From NCBI GenBank assembly GCA_036362985.1, contig JAYGXS010000007.1:26128980-26192979 (forward strand): a stretch of DNA of 64,000 nt. Reading direction: 5' to 3'. Positions 56,701-63,715 of the stretch are shown here, piece by piece (the stretch's first letter is position 1; every line of letters begins with the position of its first letter). Below the pieces are notes generated by a model. That model worked only from the letters and a program-made list of their open reading frames with translations. It had not been told where the DNA came from and ran no database searches. The position numbers and the translations under genes were made by a program. This stretch comes from Ligula intestinalis. Its lineage: Eukaryota > Platyhelminthes > Cestoda > Diphyllobothriidea > Diphyllobothriidae.

Positions 56701-59700
56701 TACCAAAAGCCAACTTGGTCGAAGAGGGCAGCTGTCTGCCTATCAACAACAATCATTAGATCACAACCCCACTTAGAGGTTGTTTCATGCCTCTATGGCA
56801 AGCAAGTAGCCGTCTTGCGTCACCATATTCTGAAGCATACGGTGGACATCGTCGAAATCGACAGTCGAACTGTCATGACAAGAACAAGGAACGGAAGAAT
56901 GGAAGGACAGTTGTCTGCTAATCACCAACAATCGCTAGACCAAAACCACACTCAGGCATGGGAGCATGCCTTTGTGGTAAGCAAGGGCAAAAGCACCAAG
57001 AGCAACTGGAAGAATGAAGGGCTTACCGTGGGGTTTAGGGGATCGTAGCAGTTGGCATCGCTGACCATGCAGTCGCAGCGGTCTCCCGTGTAACCGGGCT
57101 TGCACTTGCAGGTGCCGTCGCACTGACACTCCCCCCGCAGGGGACCACCGCAGACCTGGTTGTCGTCAGAGGCGCGCTTGCAGCCATGACGGTCACATTC
57201 ACAGTACTGACCCTGGTAGCGCGGTAGGTTGCACTTGCAGCGTCCGCAAACACAACGGCCGCGATCCGAACAGGGCTGCGAATGGCGGAGAGGAGAAAAA
57301 GAGGAAGCATGTTTAAAGAAAGGTGCATTTCGTGAAATCATGGAGGCCGGCTTGATCAGCCGGGATCCACAGGAGACGCGTCTTCGTCGCGTTCCCACCC
57401 GACCTCACGGCGGCCAAGGTCTGCTACACCAAACCTCCCTATGGTGGATCTATCTCCCCTCCACTCCATATCTGTTTTTCATAACGGAGCAACCCCTCCC
57501 GACCACGCTGCTCCGACTCCTCGTCCTCGCCGCCGGGATTAAGGTCAATCCGTCCGAACTCCTGATCCAACAAGGGCTACTAGCCAGCCAACTAGATTAG
57601 CCCTGATCACAGTCATACCAAGTAACCAGTAAGTACAAGTACAGGCGTGCATATGCACTAGATAATCTAACCAAAGAAGTGTCAAAATTGAAATTTGAGG
57701 GGGTGGTTTAACAAATATCTGAAGTTGTTAATTTTCGTATTAAATTTAGTTGAGGCGCAAATGGCTAAAGAGGAGCCCAGTTCACATGAGCGCATGGAAG
57801 GAAAATGCACCGAATTTATTTCTTGATTTCCAAGGAACTTTCCACGCTATTAAACTGCAGGCGGAAAGATGCTGACGGTCATGCGGAAAGACGCCACAGT
57901 CTGGACAGCTGTCGCGTGTGGACGCGTCGAGCCGGTGTTGCTGCCGGCAAAGGAGCACTGAGTAGCCACTGCGTAGTTGAGCCAAGGTACAGTGAGTATT
58001 CCGAGGACGCAATCGGAGGTGGATAGTCGCCCAGAAGGACCGTGGGATGGTAGCTTCGTTCTTCAACAACGGCCCTCTACTGAAGACGCTGAAAGCCTGC
58101 CATAATGGCAGAGCCATCAATAGACGGCCAAACGCTGCGGCTGGGTTCAGGAGTGTGGCAACGGTGATGATTAGGATGGCCGGATTGCGAACAGGTCCAC
58201 CAGAACTGCTGGTTTTAGGGTGCGTTGTGATGGGGCGACCGGCAGGACAGAAACATTTGCATGAAGATTATCGAAGGGCGACATTAGATATTGGTATCAT
58301 TGGCAAATAAAATGGGTTGAACCGGCTGGACCCACTGGTCACGCGTGGAAAGATACACTTCGTGACATTATAGAGGCCGGCTAGATCAGCCATGATCACA
58401 GCCGCACCAAGTACCACTAATTGCAAGTACGGCCATCCATGTACCGCAGATCACCTAACTGAAGAAATGTAAAGATCTAAATTTGAGCGGGTGGTTCAAC
58501 CCATATCTGAAGTTGTTAATTTTTCTCATTTAATTGAGGTGAGGCGCAAAATGTTTAAGAGGAGCCCAGTTCAGATCAGCATATCGAAGAAGAATGCAAC
58601 GCATTTATTTCTTGATTTCCAAGGAACTTTCCACGCTATTAAACGCATTGAATCAAGACTGTTTTATAACTATTGTATTGTAAAGGAACATTAATATAAG
58701 GCAGAAAAATATTTAAGTATACCTCTTCAGAGAACGGAGAATTTTGTTTTGTTTTCATGAAAAGCAGGTAAATGTAAGTATGAGAAATAACATTGTCTTT
58801 GGAAATCAAAGATGGGATTTAGTTTTGCAAACGTTTACATTTTGTCATAAAACAAAATAATAAGCTTGTTCTGCTGTAGTTTTTTGTGCCACACTGATCA
58901 GAAGAACCGTAAACAAGCATATATGTGGACGCCCACGTGGATTAGACGGCGAAACCGCAATTTTCGCCGACGATTTAAAACTCTGGAAGATCATTCGTAG
59001 CGAAGACGACGAAGCAAATCTGCAGGCAGATTTGCACCGACTCGAGCAATGGTCAAACGAGTGGTTCCTGCCATTTAATGTCGCCATATGCAACATAATG
59101 TATTTCAGTAGTACTAACACTTCATATCGGAGGGTTTACAACCTAAATAACACACCGCTGCCAGAAGTAGAGGCCCAGAAGGATCTGGGGGTGTGGTTCA
59201 CTCCCTCACTTAAGCCATCACTCCACAGCCTGAAGGTGGCCAAATCCGCAATGTCGAGCTTGTATCTAATCAAGCGTGCCTTTGTTAAGTTTGATAAAGT
59301 TGTCTTTGGCAAGGTCTTCGGCGCTTTTGTGCGACCCCGACTGGAATTTGCGATTCAAGCCTGGAAACCTTGGACAGTCAAAGACAAAAACCCTTTAAAG
59401 GGTACAACGACGGGCAACTAAGTTAGTGCGAGGCCAAGCGTACCTTCCTTACGAGACACGACTGACCAATCTTGACTTATTTCCTCTGGATTACAGACAG
59501 CTGCGCGGTGACCTGGTACAGGCATTTCGCATGCTGCGGGATCAAAATTGTTGCCTAGCATCCAACTATTTCTTTGAGCTGGCTACTACTAGATTGCGCG
59601 GACACCCTCTCAAGCTACGTGTGACTGGGGCAAGATTGAACACACGAAAATTCTTCTCTAAGAAGGTAATCCAGGCATGGAATGCTCTCCCCGCATACAT

Positions 59701-62700
59701 CGTCATGTCCCCATCTGTGGACACGTTTAAGATGCAGTTGGATCAGCATAGAAAAAGACATTATCTGTAATGAAGCAAGCTAATTATATTACAGTCTAAC
59801 TTTTTGTTAAAAAAACATACTGCTCGCTACTTTTCAGCAATATGTTTGTTTAGAATAACTGATTGCAAGTTTCGTCCTCTGGTTCCCATGGGCATACGAT
59901 GGGCGCATCTCCGACACCGTGACCACCGCAGTCATCTCCCCGTGTGACAATTAGGATATTGAACAACCGCGATGGCCTCCTCCTGACATGATCCAAACAC
60001 TTTCAGCAGCAGGACATCCGATTTACACGTTCCCTTCGCCCCCTTCCCCCCCCCCAACAGGCGACAGTTTTTCTCCTTAAAATCCCACAAATGGCATTCA
60101 AAACTAAACTTATGAATGATGCCTAAGGAGTTTTTTACTGTCTGCCCCCCTACCGCAGTTCCATTACTGGCAACGCCACATGTTCTGCGTGATAGCTATG
60201 TGCGAAGAGGGAGTTCAAAGGTATTTACCTATATTCCCCTAATAAAACTGAACTGAACGAAATGTACACGAGCAGTCCACAGCGTAATGTTATTTTATAT
60301 TTGTAATTATCCTGCATTAATGTTTGTTTGCGCTCCTCAACCTTTAAGACCACTATAGTTAACACCAGACTAATGGGCTGGGAACCACAGCAGACGCGTC
60401 TTCGACCGCGTTCCCACCCGCCCTCAGGGCGGCCAAGGTCTGCTACACCAAACCTCCCTATGGTGGATCAATCTCTCCTCCTCTCCATCTGTTTTTTTTT
60501 AATGACAGAGCAGCCCCTCTTGACTATGCTGCTCCGACTCCTCCTCCTCCTCACCGCCGGGATTGAGGCCCACCCGGCGGAATTCCGGATCCACCAAGGG
60601 CTACTTGCTTGCCTGTCAGACCAATGGGCTGGGATATAGCAATTGCCTAAAGCTCCAGATTTCAGTGAAAATTAATCATGCTCATGTTAGTAAATAGTAA
60701 TCTACCAACCAACTAATGCCTTCGTCTTGAAAAAGATTGTTTCTTTACTTCTGTAAGGCTTAGGGAGATGCAGTGTGGTCTGAGTTTGCCTATTTCATGA
60801 GATTGGAAAAGAGTAGAGAGACAGCTTCTCCAAGGCGAAAAATAAACAAAGGCAAACTAACCTCGGTGGTGCCGGGCTTTATGCACTGAGCCAACATGTC
60901 GGCCTCCTGCTCGGAGGATTGGGCAGAGCATTCACAGAACTCGCCGGAGTAGCCCCTCTCACAGACGCAGGCTCCACACACCAGGTGACCGTGCATCTGA
61001 CAACGCGGTGACAGCGGGTCCCCGGGCCGGGCGGCAGCCTCGCAGGCAGCACACTGACAGGCAGATTCCACTTCCAGTACAGCCTGGAGGGGAGGGAGGG
61101 AGAAGGAAGACGACTGATATGGCAGTACAGGCTGCTACTGTTACTACTCTGATAGTATCACCTATAACCTAGACAGACCTGATAAGCACGCACAACTAGC
61201 AGGGACCTAAAACCGGGAAAAACTGTTAGCACTCTGTCAGCATAGAGTTGCAGTCCGAAAAAATATGCTGAAGACCGCTGTCTGCAGGAAAATAACGCCC
61301 GGTATTCGCTACTTAGCCGGAACCTATCAAGGGTTTGCAGCGTTTGTGGTAAGAGCGCTACAATCTCATTAGGCCGAATCCCAGGTGGTGATAAGAGACA
61401 GAAGGCAGCTGTGAGAGCTCTCTATTGTGTACAGAACTCTCAGTTGCTGTCTCAGGGGACAGTGGCCACCAGCTAAACCAGACCTACTACTGACTGCGTC
61501 CAGCCAGACCTGAGAGAGAATGAGACAGTGGCGTCAGCTGCTGAGTTTTCTCAATCCTTTGAAAGCGCCTATGCATCTGATGTGACATCTGCATTGCCAC
61601 GAAGATTCGTGTAAACTGTACATCCATCCGGTCAGTGCTCCTCTATGGATGTGAATGCTGGGCTGTGCGCGCTGAAGATGAGTGAAAACTGGAGGTCTTT
61701 GACCACCCGTGCCTGAGGACGATCCTGCGAGTTAAGTATAGCGACTTCATCTCAAATGAGACAGTCCGCATCCGCTGCGATCGTATCACCAGGATATCTC
61801 AGGCCATTCAAGAAAGGCGATTGAGGTGGTTTGAACAAGTTCTTCGTCGTCCGCCCCACGAGCTTTGCTATGCTGCCCTCGACCCACTGCCGCAGCCCAA
61901 CTGGAAACGTCGAAGAGGAGGGCAACTGAAGACGTGGCTCGACACCGTCCGTCAAGACATGGAAGCAGTTCTCGGACCTTCTATCTTCGGTCTCCGTCAC
62001 TGGAGAAGAGACTGGGTGCAGCTTTCCAGATCCGCTGCCGCCAATCGCCACACATGGAGCGGTACCGTCCGTGACATCATTGAGGTCGGCTAGATCAGGC
62101 ATGATCACAGCCGTAACAAGTACAAGTAAGTAAGTAGCCCCAGCGCAAAAGACTACTGTCACTTAGGACTCCTTTAGACGGTGTTCTGACTGAATTGGTG
62201 AAAGCGGCCTACGCCCGATTCCTGCTAAGGCATCTTAACTTTTGTCTTGTCACCGGTTCAAGCCTCAGGGGGAGGGTTGAGAGTGAGGTAGACGGCTGCG
62301 TGTCTATTTTACTTAAATCTCATCTCTGATTCCAGTCAGTCACCGTCCCTGCTCCTGAGCACACAGTATGGACTTCATATATTGCAACTAGGACCGATGG
62401 GATATCTGAGGGCCCCTATGAATTTTAGCGCATGCGCGGCACGTGGGTTCAGTCACTGCGTTCACGCCAATTGCCTGTCGCCTTGGCTTCGTGTTGCTGG
62501 TAAAGGCGAAGGGACTGAAACGCAGACTGGCCGGTTGGCGACCATTTTTCTTTTTGTAAATCTTTCTCGTGAGGACTTCTAATCGATAAAACGTACTCAT
62601 ATGAGTCTCGTGCGCAAAGAAGGGCAGCGCACTAAAGAGGCCGTTTGATGAGTCATGCACAGTGGGACGGTGACGTAAGTAGAAACGAATAGCGCGCCGC

Positions 62701-63079
62701 GGTGCGGTGCGTCAGCAACCAACGCTCGCTTAACGTGCTCGTGATTGGGCGAGCGGCGACCAATCAAAAGTAAGATATAATTAACTCTCTTGAGCTGGCC
62801 TGGGGAGGGGGAAAATTAAGCAAGCGAGAGGACCTACAACAGTGAGGCGAAGCTCATTAGAGTACTGTAAACGGATTGCCATGGCAGTGAACAACGAGGA
62901 GGCTCACTTACCTGGTCCTCCAATGCAACCATCTTCAAAAGGACCTGCTTGGTGCCCGGGAAGCAACGCGTGGGTTTGACTGTAACGCGGTATTCAATCT
63001 TGCCACCTACGGGGTGTTCCTTGCAGACGGTCTTCTTGCTAAACCGCATCTCGCCTTGACATTTGCTCAAGACTTGGAC
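44507..63079 (-). CDS. Integrin beta subunit, C-terminal half (5 exons; N-terminus beyond window)
   Basis: Integrin beta chains pair with alpha chains at the cell surface and link extracellular matrix to the actin cytoskeleton. Exons on the minus strand are 62912-63079, 60862-61083, 57027-57275, 44861-45271 and 44507-44773. They encode in order the end of the hybrid region, I-EGF1, I-EGF2/3, I-EGF4 with the beta-tail domain, and the membrane segment with cytoplasmic tail. Each exon length is a multiple of three and every join is phase 0, so together they give 439 codons including the stop. Introns are 1828, 3586, 11755 and 87 bp. The PSI, beta-I and first hybrid parts must lie beyond base 64000. 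Family membership is clear; which paralogue it is cannot be told from this half. Confidence 0.92.
44861..45271 (-). CDS. Integrin beta exon: I-EGF4 and beta-tail domain
   Basis: 137 codons, phase 0 at both ends. It starts GPKCSGRGVCDCGQCFC, the last cysteine-rich I-EGF repeat with CNSGFTGQLC. It continues through a beta-tail domain with paired cysteines (CVLCLRREV, EACQVSCNTT, CIIYTENSC) to YAKRK just before the membrane exon. The acceptor is AAATTAAG ending at 45272. The donor is AAG|GTCCGT, which has the invariant GT but is otherwise weak. The next intron is only 87 bp. Confidence 0.93.
45274..46421. other. Integrin intron, first part: no recognisable element
   Basis: AT-moderate DNA. A short GCT/CTG triplet run at about 46225-46241. 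Nothing else recognised. Confidence 0.4.
46422..46718 (+). repeat. tRNA-derived SINE, copy 1 (full)
   Basis: The left part contains, on the minus strand, a tRNA-like B box (GGTTAAAATCC) and A box (TAGCTTGGCGG). The body TTGGGTCGATATTACCCGCC and tail GCCCAAGCAGGATTTCCTAA, AGCAATCATCTAGAATGACT follow, ending in AAGTTGGTTTTGCAGATT. The same order recurs at 47866-48190. Confidence 0.7.
46719..46830 (+). repeat. tRNA-derived SINE, head-only copy 2
   Basis: It begins where copy 1 ends, with GAGTTGACCCAATTGTTAAA. The tRNA-like part GGATTTGGACCCGCGTATCA is present; the body is missing. Confidence 0.6.
46831..47865. other. GC-rich block with GACT and CA/GT simple repeats
   Basis: (GACT)n at 47045-47072, (CA)n with CTGACTGA at 47333-47358, and CG/GT-rich alternation at 47390-47450. 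The block 47120-47700 is much richer in G+C and CpG than its surroundings. It yields several overlapping Arg/Ala/Cys-rich ORFs on both strands that look like composition artefacts. Confidence 0.5.
47866..48190 (+). repeat. tRNA-derived SINE, copy 3 (best tRNA-like head)
   Basis: The minus strand at 48010-47928 folds partly like a tRNA. It has A box TAGCTTAGCGG (47991-48001) and a D stem GCTT/GAGC. An anticodon-type hairpin of AGCCT, a 7-nt loop CCAGCAA and AGGCT follows, then B box GGTTCAAATC (47941-47950) with a GCGGG/CCCGC T stem. Two extra bases before the anticodon stem and a long variable region show it is SINE sequence, not a working tRNA gene. Body and tail match copy 1. Confidence 0.75.
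48191..48839. other. Intron DNA, no recognisable element
   Basis: A segment at 48740-48800 (GAGAAACCGGGAATCCAAAA) recurs at 54365-54420, so it is part of an unnamed repeat. The minus frame 48171-48548 (125 codons) is unrecognised. Confidence 0.35.
48840..49130 (+). repeat. tRNA-derived SINE, copy 4 (diverged)
   Basis: TTTGACCAAATTGCGAAAAA, a GATGGAATTCGAACCTACAA B-box region on the minus strand, then GGAATGGAATCCACGAATCC and GCTAGGATTTCCTAGGCAAT. Confidence 0.6.
49145..49250 (+). repeat. tRNA-derived SINE, head-only copy 5
   Basis: TTTGACCAAATTGCAAAAAA and GGGGATTCGAACCCACGTTA (minus-strand B box GGTTCGAATCC, a perfect consensus). The body is missing. Confidence 0.6.
49349..49572 (+). repeat. 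Left LTR of the Gypsy element
   Basis: It begins TCTGGGGACGCC (TGTTGGGACGCC in the right LTR) and ends GGGTCATAACA. It lacks about 85 bp present in the right LTR between CTGACTGACTT and ACGGGC. Confidence 0.88.
49601..50305 (+). pseudogene. Gypsy gag (capsid part), interrupted by a stop
   Basis: The frame starts MEELCADLKLVLQQQL and continues with FDSWYKRYEDLF, AWKVRLLLRKLG, then a TAA at 49889-49891. It resumes in the same frame with NFILPKNPRDIFF, ETLSQIF-like sequence and FRLGSLTEDQFKCLIFIFGL to a stop at 50303. The pattern (W-x-x-R-x-E-D-L-F, then F-x-C-L-I-F-x-x-G-L) is that of gag from flatworm Gypsy elements of the retroviral-like DUF1759/retrotrans-gag kind. The stop means no full capsid protein is made from this copy. 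Confidence 0.75.
50302..51267 (+). CDS. Gag zinc knuckle fused in frame to Gypsy integrase
   Basis: An open frame of 321 codons. Residues 30-60 hold a zinc knuckle, CQHCGAWHFNRDC, followed by a degenerate CQNCNQVG. After about 75 residues of linker the integrase core begins. It has the first Asp in RVHLDLAGPLDD, then DAYSKWPE, the second Asp in MPDNGSQF and the Glu in KGQAESFVATFKRAL, so the D-D-E set is present. YRTTPNAASPSG follows. The frame drifts out near residue 275, and the integrase C-terminus continues in another frame at 51140-51602. Normally protease, RT and RNase H sit between knuckle and integrase; here they are missing. Integrase joins cDNA ends to host DNA. Confidence 0.85.
   Translation: MNAVVTAMLPSVSRPKPSPKSAPKAKSPASPCQHCGAWHFNRDCTFRQHHCQNCNQVGLRDRFYRPSPCASKSAPANSNAKRRSKPKSKSQTQSPLRLVCNQVQTPAIPAVPDNGIPQATKMPAPQSPDLWQTPVRPWSRVHLDLAGPLDDIIYLAGADAYSKWPEIAPLQPANAFLRRIFSQHGLPDVLMPDNGSQFTSSTIEDSRRQHHIQHLRSPPYHPQSKGQAESFVATFKRALSKARGEGTTDEIFQAFLFSYRTTPNAASPSGVSAAESLMRCCLLICSPHSHFHLSFVARSPSEHRSLFATTEQGSQTGLRGR
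51140..51602 (+). pseudogene. Gypsy integrase C-terminal part (frameshifted)
   Basis: In the frame ending with TGA at 51600, GTPVFVRDYRTGFPDWIEGT and FDVSVGEDTWVRHHNQI form the chromodomain-like C-terminal segment seen after Gypsy integrases. A Pro-rich tail and RRTNRYRQSP follow just before the polypurine tract. Confidence 0.75.
51623..51932 (+). repeat. Right LTR of the Gypsy element
   Basis: 310 bp from TGTTGGGACGCCGTACGTCC to GGGCCATAACA. It is the fuller of the two LTRs. Confidence 0.9.
51958..54039 (+). mobile_element. Nearly intact PLE with inverted termini and 12-bp target duplication
   Basis: ATTGTCGCAAGG precedes (51946-51957) and follows (54040-54051) the element. The left end (TTTAAATATGGCAATAGCAG, GATCCATATCATTTCGAGAG) is the inverted complement of 53950-54013. 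The right end carries about 26 further bases not present on the left. One long gene lies inside. Compared with the hammerhead lineage in this window, it is a different PLE clade. Confidence 0.88.
51990..53735 (+). pseudogene. PLE reverse transcriptase / GIY-YIG endonuclease with a single TAA
   Basis: One frame of 582 codons from within the left terminus to TAA at 53733, interrupted only by a TAA at 52653-52655. Motifs in order start with EIVISKPDKGHGVV, YIPRLYGLPKTHK, RT motif A (MISLDVESLFTNVP) and motif B (GVAMGSPLGPTFADIF). Motif C (RRYVDDIFAI), LSFLDVNLSRQ, the ICSTDTLDNEL linker and GYPSQFIDKY follow. Then comes the GIY-YIG domain (YEFTCTCGCKYIGRTQRQL, KEHLPSWL, HLLDSGHSVD). The protein copies RNA into DNA and nicks the target. 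The N-terminal region upstream of the RT is absent, so the copy is 5'-truncated as well as carrying the stop. Confidence 0.9.
54052..54360. other. Intron DNA, host side of the PLE insertion
   Basis: It contains a GTGGACCACGTCGGATTCGA segment near 54260 that recurs at 55192 (CGGACCTCGTCGGATTCGAC) and 56838. This is an unnamed short repeat with an internal TCGA palindrome. Confidence 0.4.
54361..54719. repeat. SINE-associated repeat fragment
   Basis: GTAACCGGGAATCCAAAAAT and a GGCAGATTTGAGTAATTCAT step match the flank of SINE copy 4. The tRNA-like head is not recognisable. Confidence 0.4.
54720..54960 (+). repeat. LTR-B family fragment
   Basis: GTGTTCTTCCTTCGGGGCTC and GGCGTTAGTCAGACGGG correspond to the last part of LTR-B. 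Confidence 0.45.
54961..55289. repeat. SINE body and tail fragment
   Basis: TACGAGGCCCCCACGAACAA, TTGTAATCACTTGGGCCAAT and ATCCACCAGATGACTACCGG match the SINE body and tail. No head. Confidence 0.5.
55290..55835 (+). repeat. LTR-C family repeat, copy 2
   Basis: CAATGCCCACGCCCCCAAAC, TGACCGATATTCACTCACGC, then CACTAGCCCTGGCTTCGCCA and GTGGCCACTGCCGCCTGAGG. This last stretch is almost identical to 56490-56530. Confidence 0.55.
55836..56005 (+). repeat. LTR-A family repeat, copy 7 (3' part)
   Basis: AACTTTCCCCTAACTTTTCTG, AACCGGGCCTGGAAGATCGC and AGCCGTTAGGATTTAACC, ending GCGATA. It directly follows an LTR-C copy. Confidence 0.6.
56006..56474. other. Intron DNA, no recognisable element
   Basis: Unrecognised. 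Short frames only. Confidence 0.3.
56475..56670 (+). repeat. LTR-C family repeat, copy 3
   Basis: AACACTAGCCCTGGCTTCGC and CCAACCTGAGATTCGGCCTG, closing with TGTAGCGA and CGCTACAA. Confidence 0.55.
56725..56990. repeat. Direct repeat, ~178-bp period, beside an integrin splice donor
   Basis: CAGCTGTCTGCCTATCAACA (56729) and CAGTTGTCTGCTAATCACCA (56907) begin two similar units of about 80 bp. Both end with TGCCTnTnTGGnAAGCAAG-like sequence. The second ends about 40 bp inside the intron from the donor of the I-EGF2/3 exon. Confidence 0.5.
57027..57275 (-). CDS. Integrin beta exon: I-EGF2 and I-EGF3
   Basis: 83 codons, phase 0 at both ends. Acceptor CATTCGCAG ends at 57276; donor ACG|GTAAGC follows at 57026. 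The protein starts PCSDRGRCVCGRCKC and continues QGQYCECDRHGC, CGGPLRGECQCDGTCKC, GYTGDRCDC and ends NCYDPLNPT. The C-x-C-G-x-C-x-C pattern twice over is diagnostic of integrin EGF repeats, which form the stiff leg of the beta chain. Confidence 0.95.
57340..57625 (+). mobile_element. RTE LINE tail interrupted by a family G retroposon
   Basis: CGTGAAATCATGGAGGCCGG is the end of the RTE coding region (R-E-I-M-E-A-G). It breaks after CTTGATCAGCC and resumes at CTAGATTAGCC, CTGATCACAG near 57592. The intervening piece of about 225 bp matches 60378-60620. The repeated CT-GAT-AGCC bases are the probable target duplication. Confidence 0.6.
57640..57862 (+). repeat. Family D repeat, short copy
   Basis: TTGAGGCGCAAATGGCTAAA, GAGGAGCCCAGTTCACATGA and GATTTCCAAGGAACTTTCCA are shared with 58430-58660. 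It breaks after CGCTATTAAAC. Confidence 0.6.
57863..58115 (-). pseudogene. LINE C-terminal zinc-binding fragment
   Basis: The minus strand reads TLAQLRSGYSVLL, then CPDCGVFPHDRQHLSAC. This C-x2-C-x(n)-H-x4-C motif with the preceding LRSGY is typical of the C-terminus of flatworm non-LTR reverse transcriptases. The fragment starts and stops abruptly inside family D sequence. Confidence 0.65.
58116..58315. other. Intron DNA, no recognisable element
   Basis: Unrecognised. Confidence 0.3.
58316..58410 (+). mobile_element. RTE LINE 3' end fragment
   Basis: GTGACATTATAGAGGCCGGC and TAGATCAGCCATGATCACAG match the 3' end of the RTE at 61590-62120 (D-I-I-E-A-G stop). Confidence 0.65.
58430..58925 (+). 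repeat. Family D repeat, copy 4
   Basis: It matches 21655-22090 in order, ending in GTAAACAAGCATATATGTGG. The LINE at 58926 follows at once. Confidence 0.6.
58926..60260 (+). pseudogene. Jockey/CR1-like LINE: RT end, C-terminus and 3' UTR
   Basis: The frame opens within RT motif C (AIFADDLKLWKI, FADD intact), continues LQADLHRLEQWSNEWFLPF and QKDLGVWFTPSLKPS. It then reads LYLIKRAFVKFDKVVFGKVF and FVRPRLEFAIQAWKPW. A frameshift near 59410 leads to YETRLTNLDLFPLDYRQLRG and FFSKKVIQAWNALPAYIV, ending with a TAA at 59768. This is the same family as 18173-19390. The 3' UTR contains GCGACAGTTTTTCTCCTTAA and ends AATAAAACTGAACTGAACG. Everything before motif C is lost. Confidence 0.82.
60365..60642 (+). 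mobile_element. Family G retroposon with 18-bp flanking repeat
   Basis: It matches the insert at 57360-57590 (GACGCGTCTTCG, GCGGCCAAGGTCTGCTACAC, CAAACCTCCCTATGGTGGAT, a GCTGCTCCGACTCCTC step). CAGACTAATGGGCTGGGA before and CAGACCAATGGGCTGGGA after differ at one base and look like a target duplication. One frame reads LLRLLLLLTAGIEAHPAE, which resembles a worn 2A-type peptide such as starts some LINE proteins. No tRNA-like head was recognised. Confidence 0.55.
60862..61083 (-). CDS. Integrin beta exon: I-EGF1
   Basis: 74 codons, phase 0 at both ends. Acceptor CCCCTCCAG ends at 61084; donor GAG|GTTAGT follows. It begins AVLEVESACQCAACEAA and contains CQMHGHLVCGACVCERGYSG and EFCECS, the first integrin EGF repeat, ending LAQCIKPGTTE. 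It joins directly to PCSDRG of the next exon. Confidence 0.93.
61330..61515 (-). repeat. LTR-C family repeat, copy 4
   Basis: The minus strand gives CACCTGGGATTCGGCCTAAT and GAGACAGCAACTGAGAGTTC, matching the end of the LTR-C repeats. GCTCTTACCAC AAACG follows the TGTAGCG end. Confidence 0.5.
61590..62140 (+). pseudogene. RTE-type LINE, C-terminal coding part and AAGT tail
   Basis: Frames give YGCECWAVRAEDE, KLEVFDHPCLRTILRVKYSD, NETVRIRCDRITRISQAIQE and then an open 90-codon frame. That frame holds LRWFEQVLRRPPHELCYAAL, KRRRGGQLKTWLDTVRQDM, WRRDWVQLSRSAAANRHTWS and a final RDIIEVG stop at 62091. The last domain is the conserved C-terminus of flatworm RTE elements. A 3' tail of AAGTAAGTAAGTA follows, the short repeat RTE elements use instead of poly-A. 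A TGA at 61681 interrupts an otherwise clean reading. The RT core is missing. Confidence 0.82.
62141..62911. other. Intron DNA, no recognisable element
   Basis: GC-rich patch at 62690-62770 with an ATTGGGCG / GACCAATC pair. Otherwise nothing. Confidence 0.35.
62912..63079 (-). CDS. Integrin beta exon: end of the hybrid region
   Basis: 56 codons, phase 0 at both ends. Acceptor CTGTTTATAG ends at 63080; donor CAG|GTAAGT follows. It reads VQVLSKCQGEMRFSKK, TVCKEHPVGGKIEYRVTVKP and TRCFPGTKQVLLKMVALEDQ. This corresponds to the strand-rich segment just before I-EGF1 in integrin beta chains, including the cysteine pair around the G-x-x-V/I-x-Y/F-x-V strand. It is the most upstream exon visible in the window. 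Confidence 0.88.
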
Positions 63080-63525
63080 CTATAAACAGGGAAGGGGAAG
63101 GGGCAGTGGATTTTCAGTTAACCTGATCTGCAAACAAAAATGATATAAGAAGAGGAAGCAGCGGCAGCGTTCCCCGCTCTTCCTAACGTAACAATTTTCA
63201 GACAGAGGCGGGTGTTACAAACTAATCTAAAAGAAGGATATACGGTACAGATGACTTGCATGGCCCCCTTAAATAGGACATAAGCAGAGGAGCCACCTTC
63301 ATTACAGGTTTTTTTTCGCCATGTGCCGGGGAAATTAGGCGTAGGAGTGATTTTAGAGTTGGGTTTACGGTCAAGTTCAAGGGCTAGTATCGGAGTTACA
63401 TTTAGAGTGGTTTGGGCACATTCCCCGTCGCAAATGGGCTTTACGAGGTTTGCCACGTTGTCCTCGATCTGGCGCCACAGCCTACCTTGAGACACAGAAG
63501 AGGCGTCCAATAAGAGACTCGGCTT
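63080..63525. other. Intron DNA with an unrecognised 140-codon minus-strand ORF
   Basis: The frame 63118-63540 (minus) overlaps the antisense of the RTE fragment at its start and lacks any recognisable domain. I see no acceptable further integrin exon. Confidence 0.3.
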
Positions 63526-63715
63526 GACACCCTTCGTCAAGACATGAGAGCGGTTCTTGGACCTTCGATTTTGGTCTCCGTCGCTGGAGAAGAGAGTTGG
63601 TGGAGCTTTCGAGACCCGCTGCCACCAATCGTCAGACGAGGAGAGGTAGCGTCCGTGACATTATTGAGGCCGGCTGGATCAGGCATGATCACAGCCGAAA
63701 CAAATGCATAAAATT
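63526..63715 (+). mobile_element. RTE LINE 3' end fragment
   Basis: GACACCCTTCGTCAAGACAT opens in the D-T-V/L-R-Q-D-M segment of the RTE C-terminus. GTGACATTATTGAGGCCGGC and ATGATCACAGCCGAAAC follow. The order and stop match 61980-62120. Confidence 0.75.

Noticed and set aside
61752..62162. 136-codon minus-strand ORF
   Set aside because: Antisense of the RTE C-terminal coding region; the plus frame holds the recognisable protein.
62690..62790. Possible promoter with paired ATTGG/CCAAT and an AT-rich box
   Set aside because: No transcription start, ORF or conserved gene follows on either strand within the intron.
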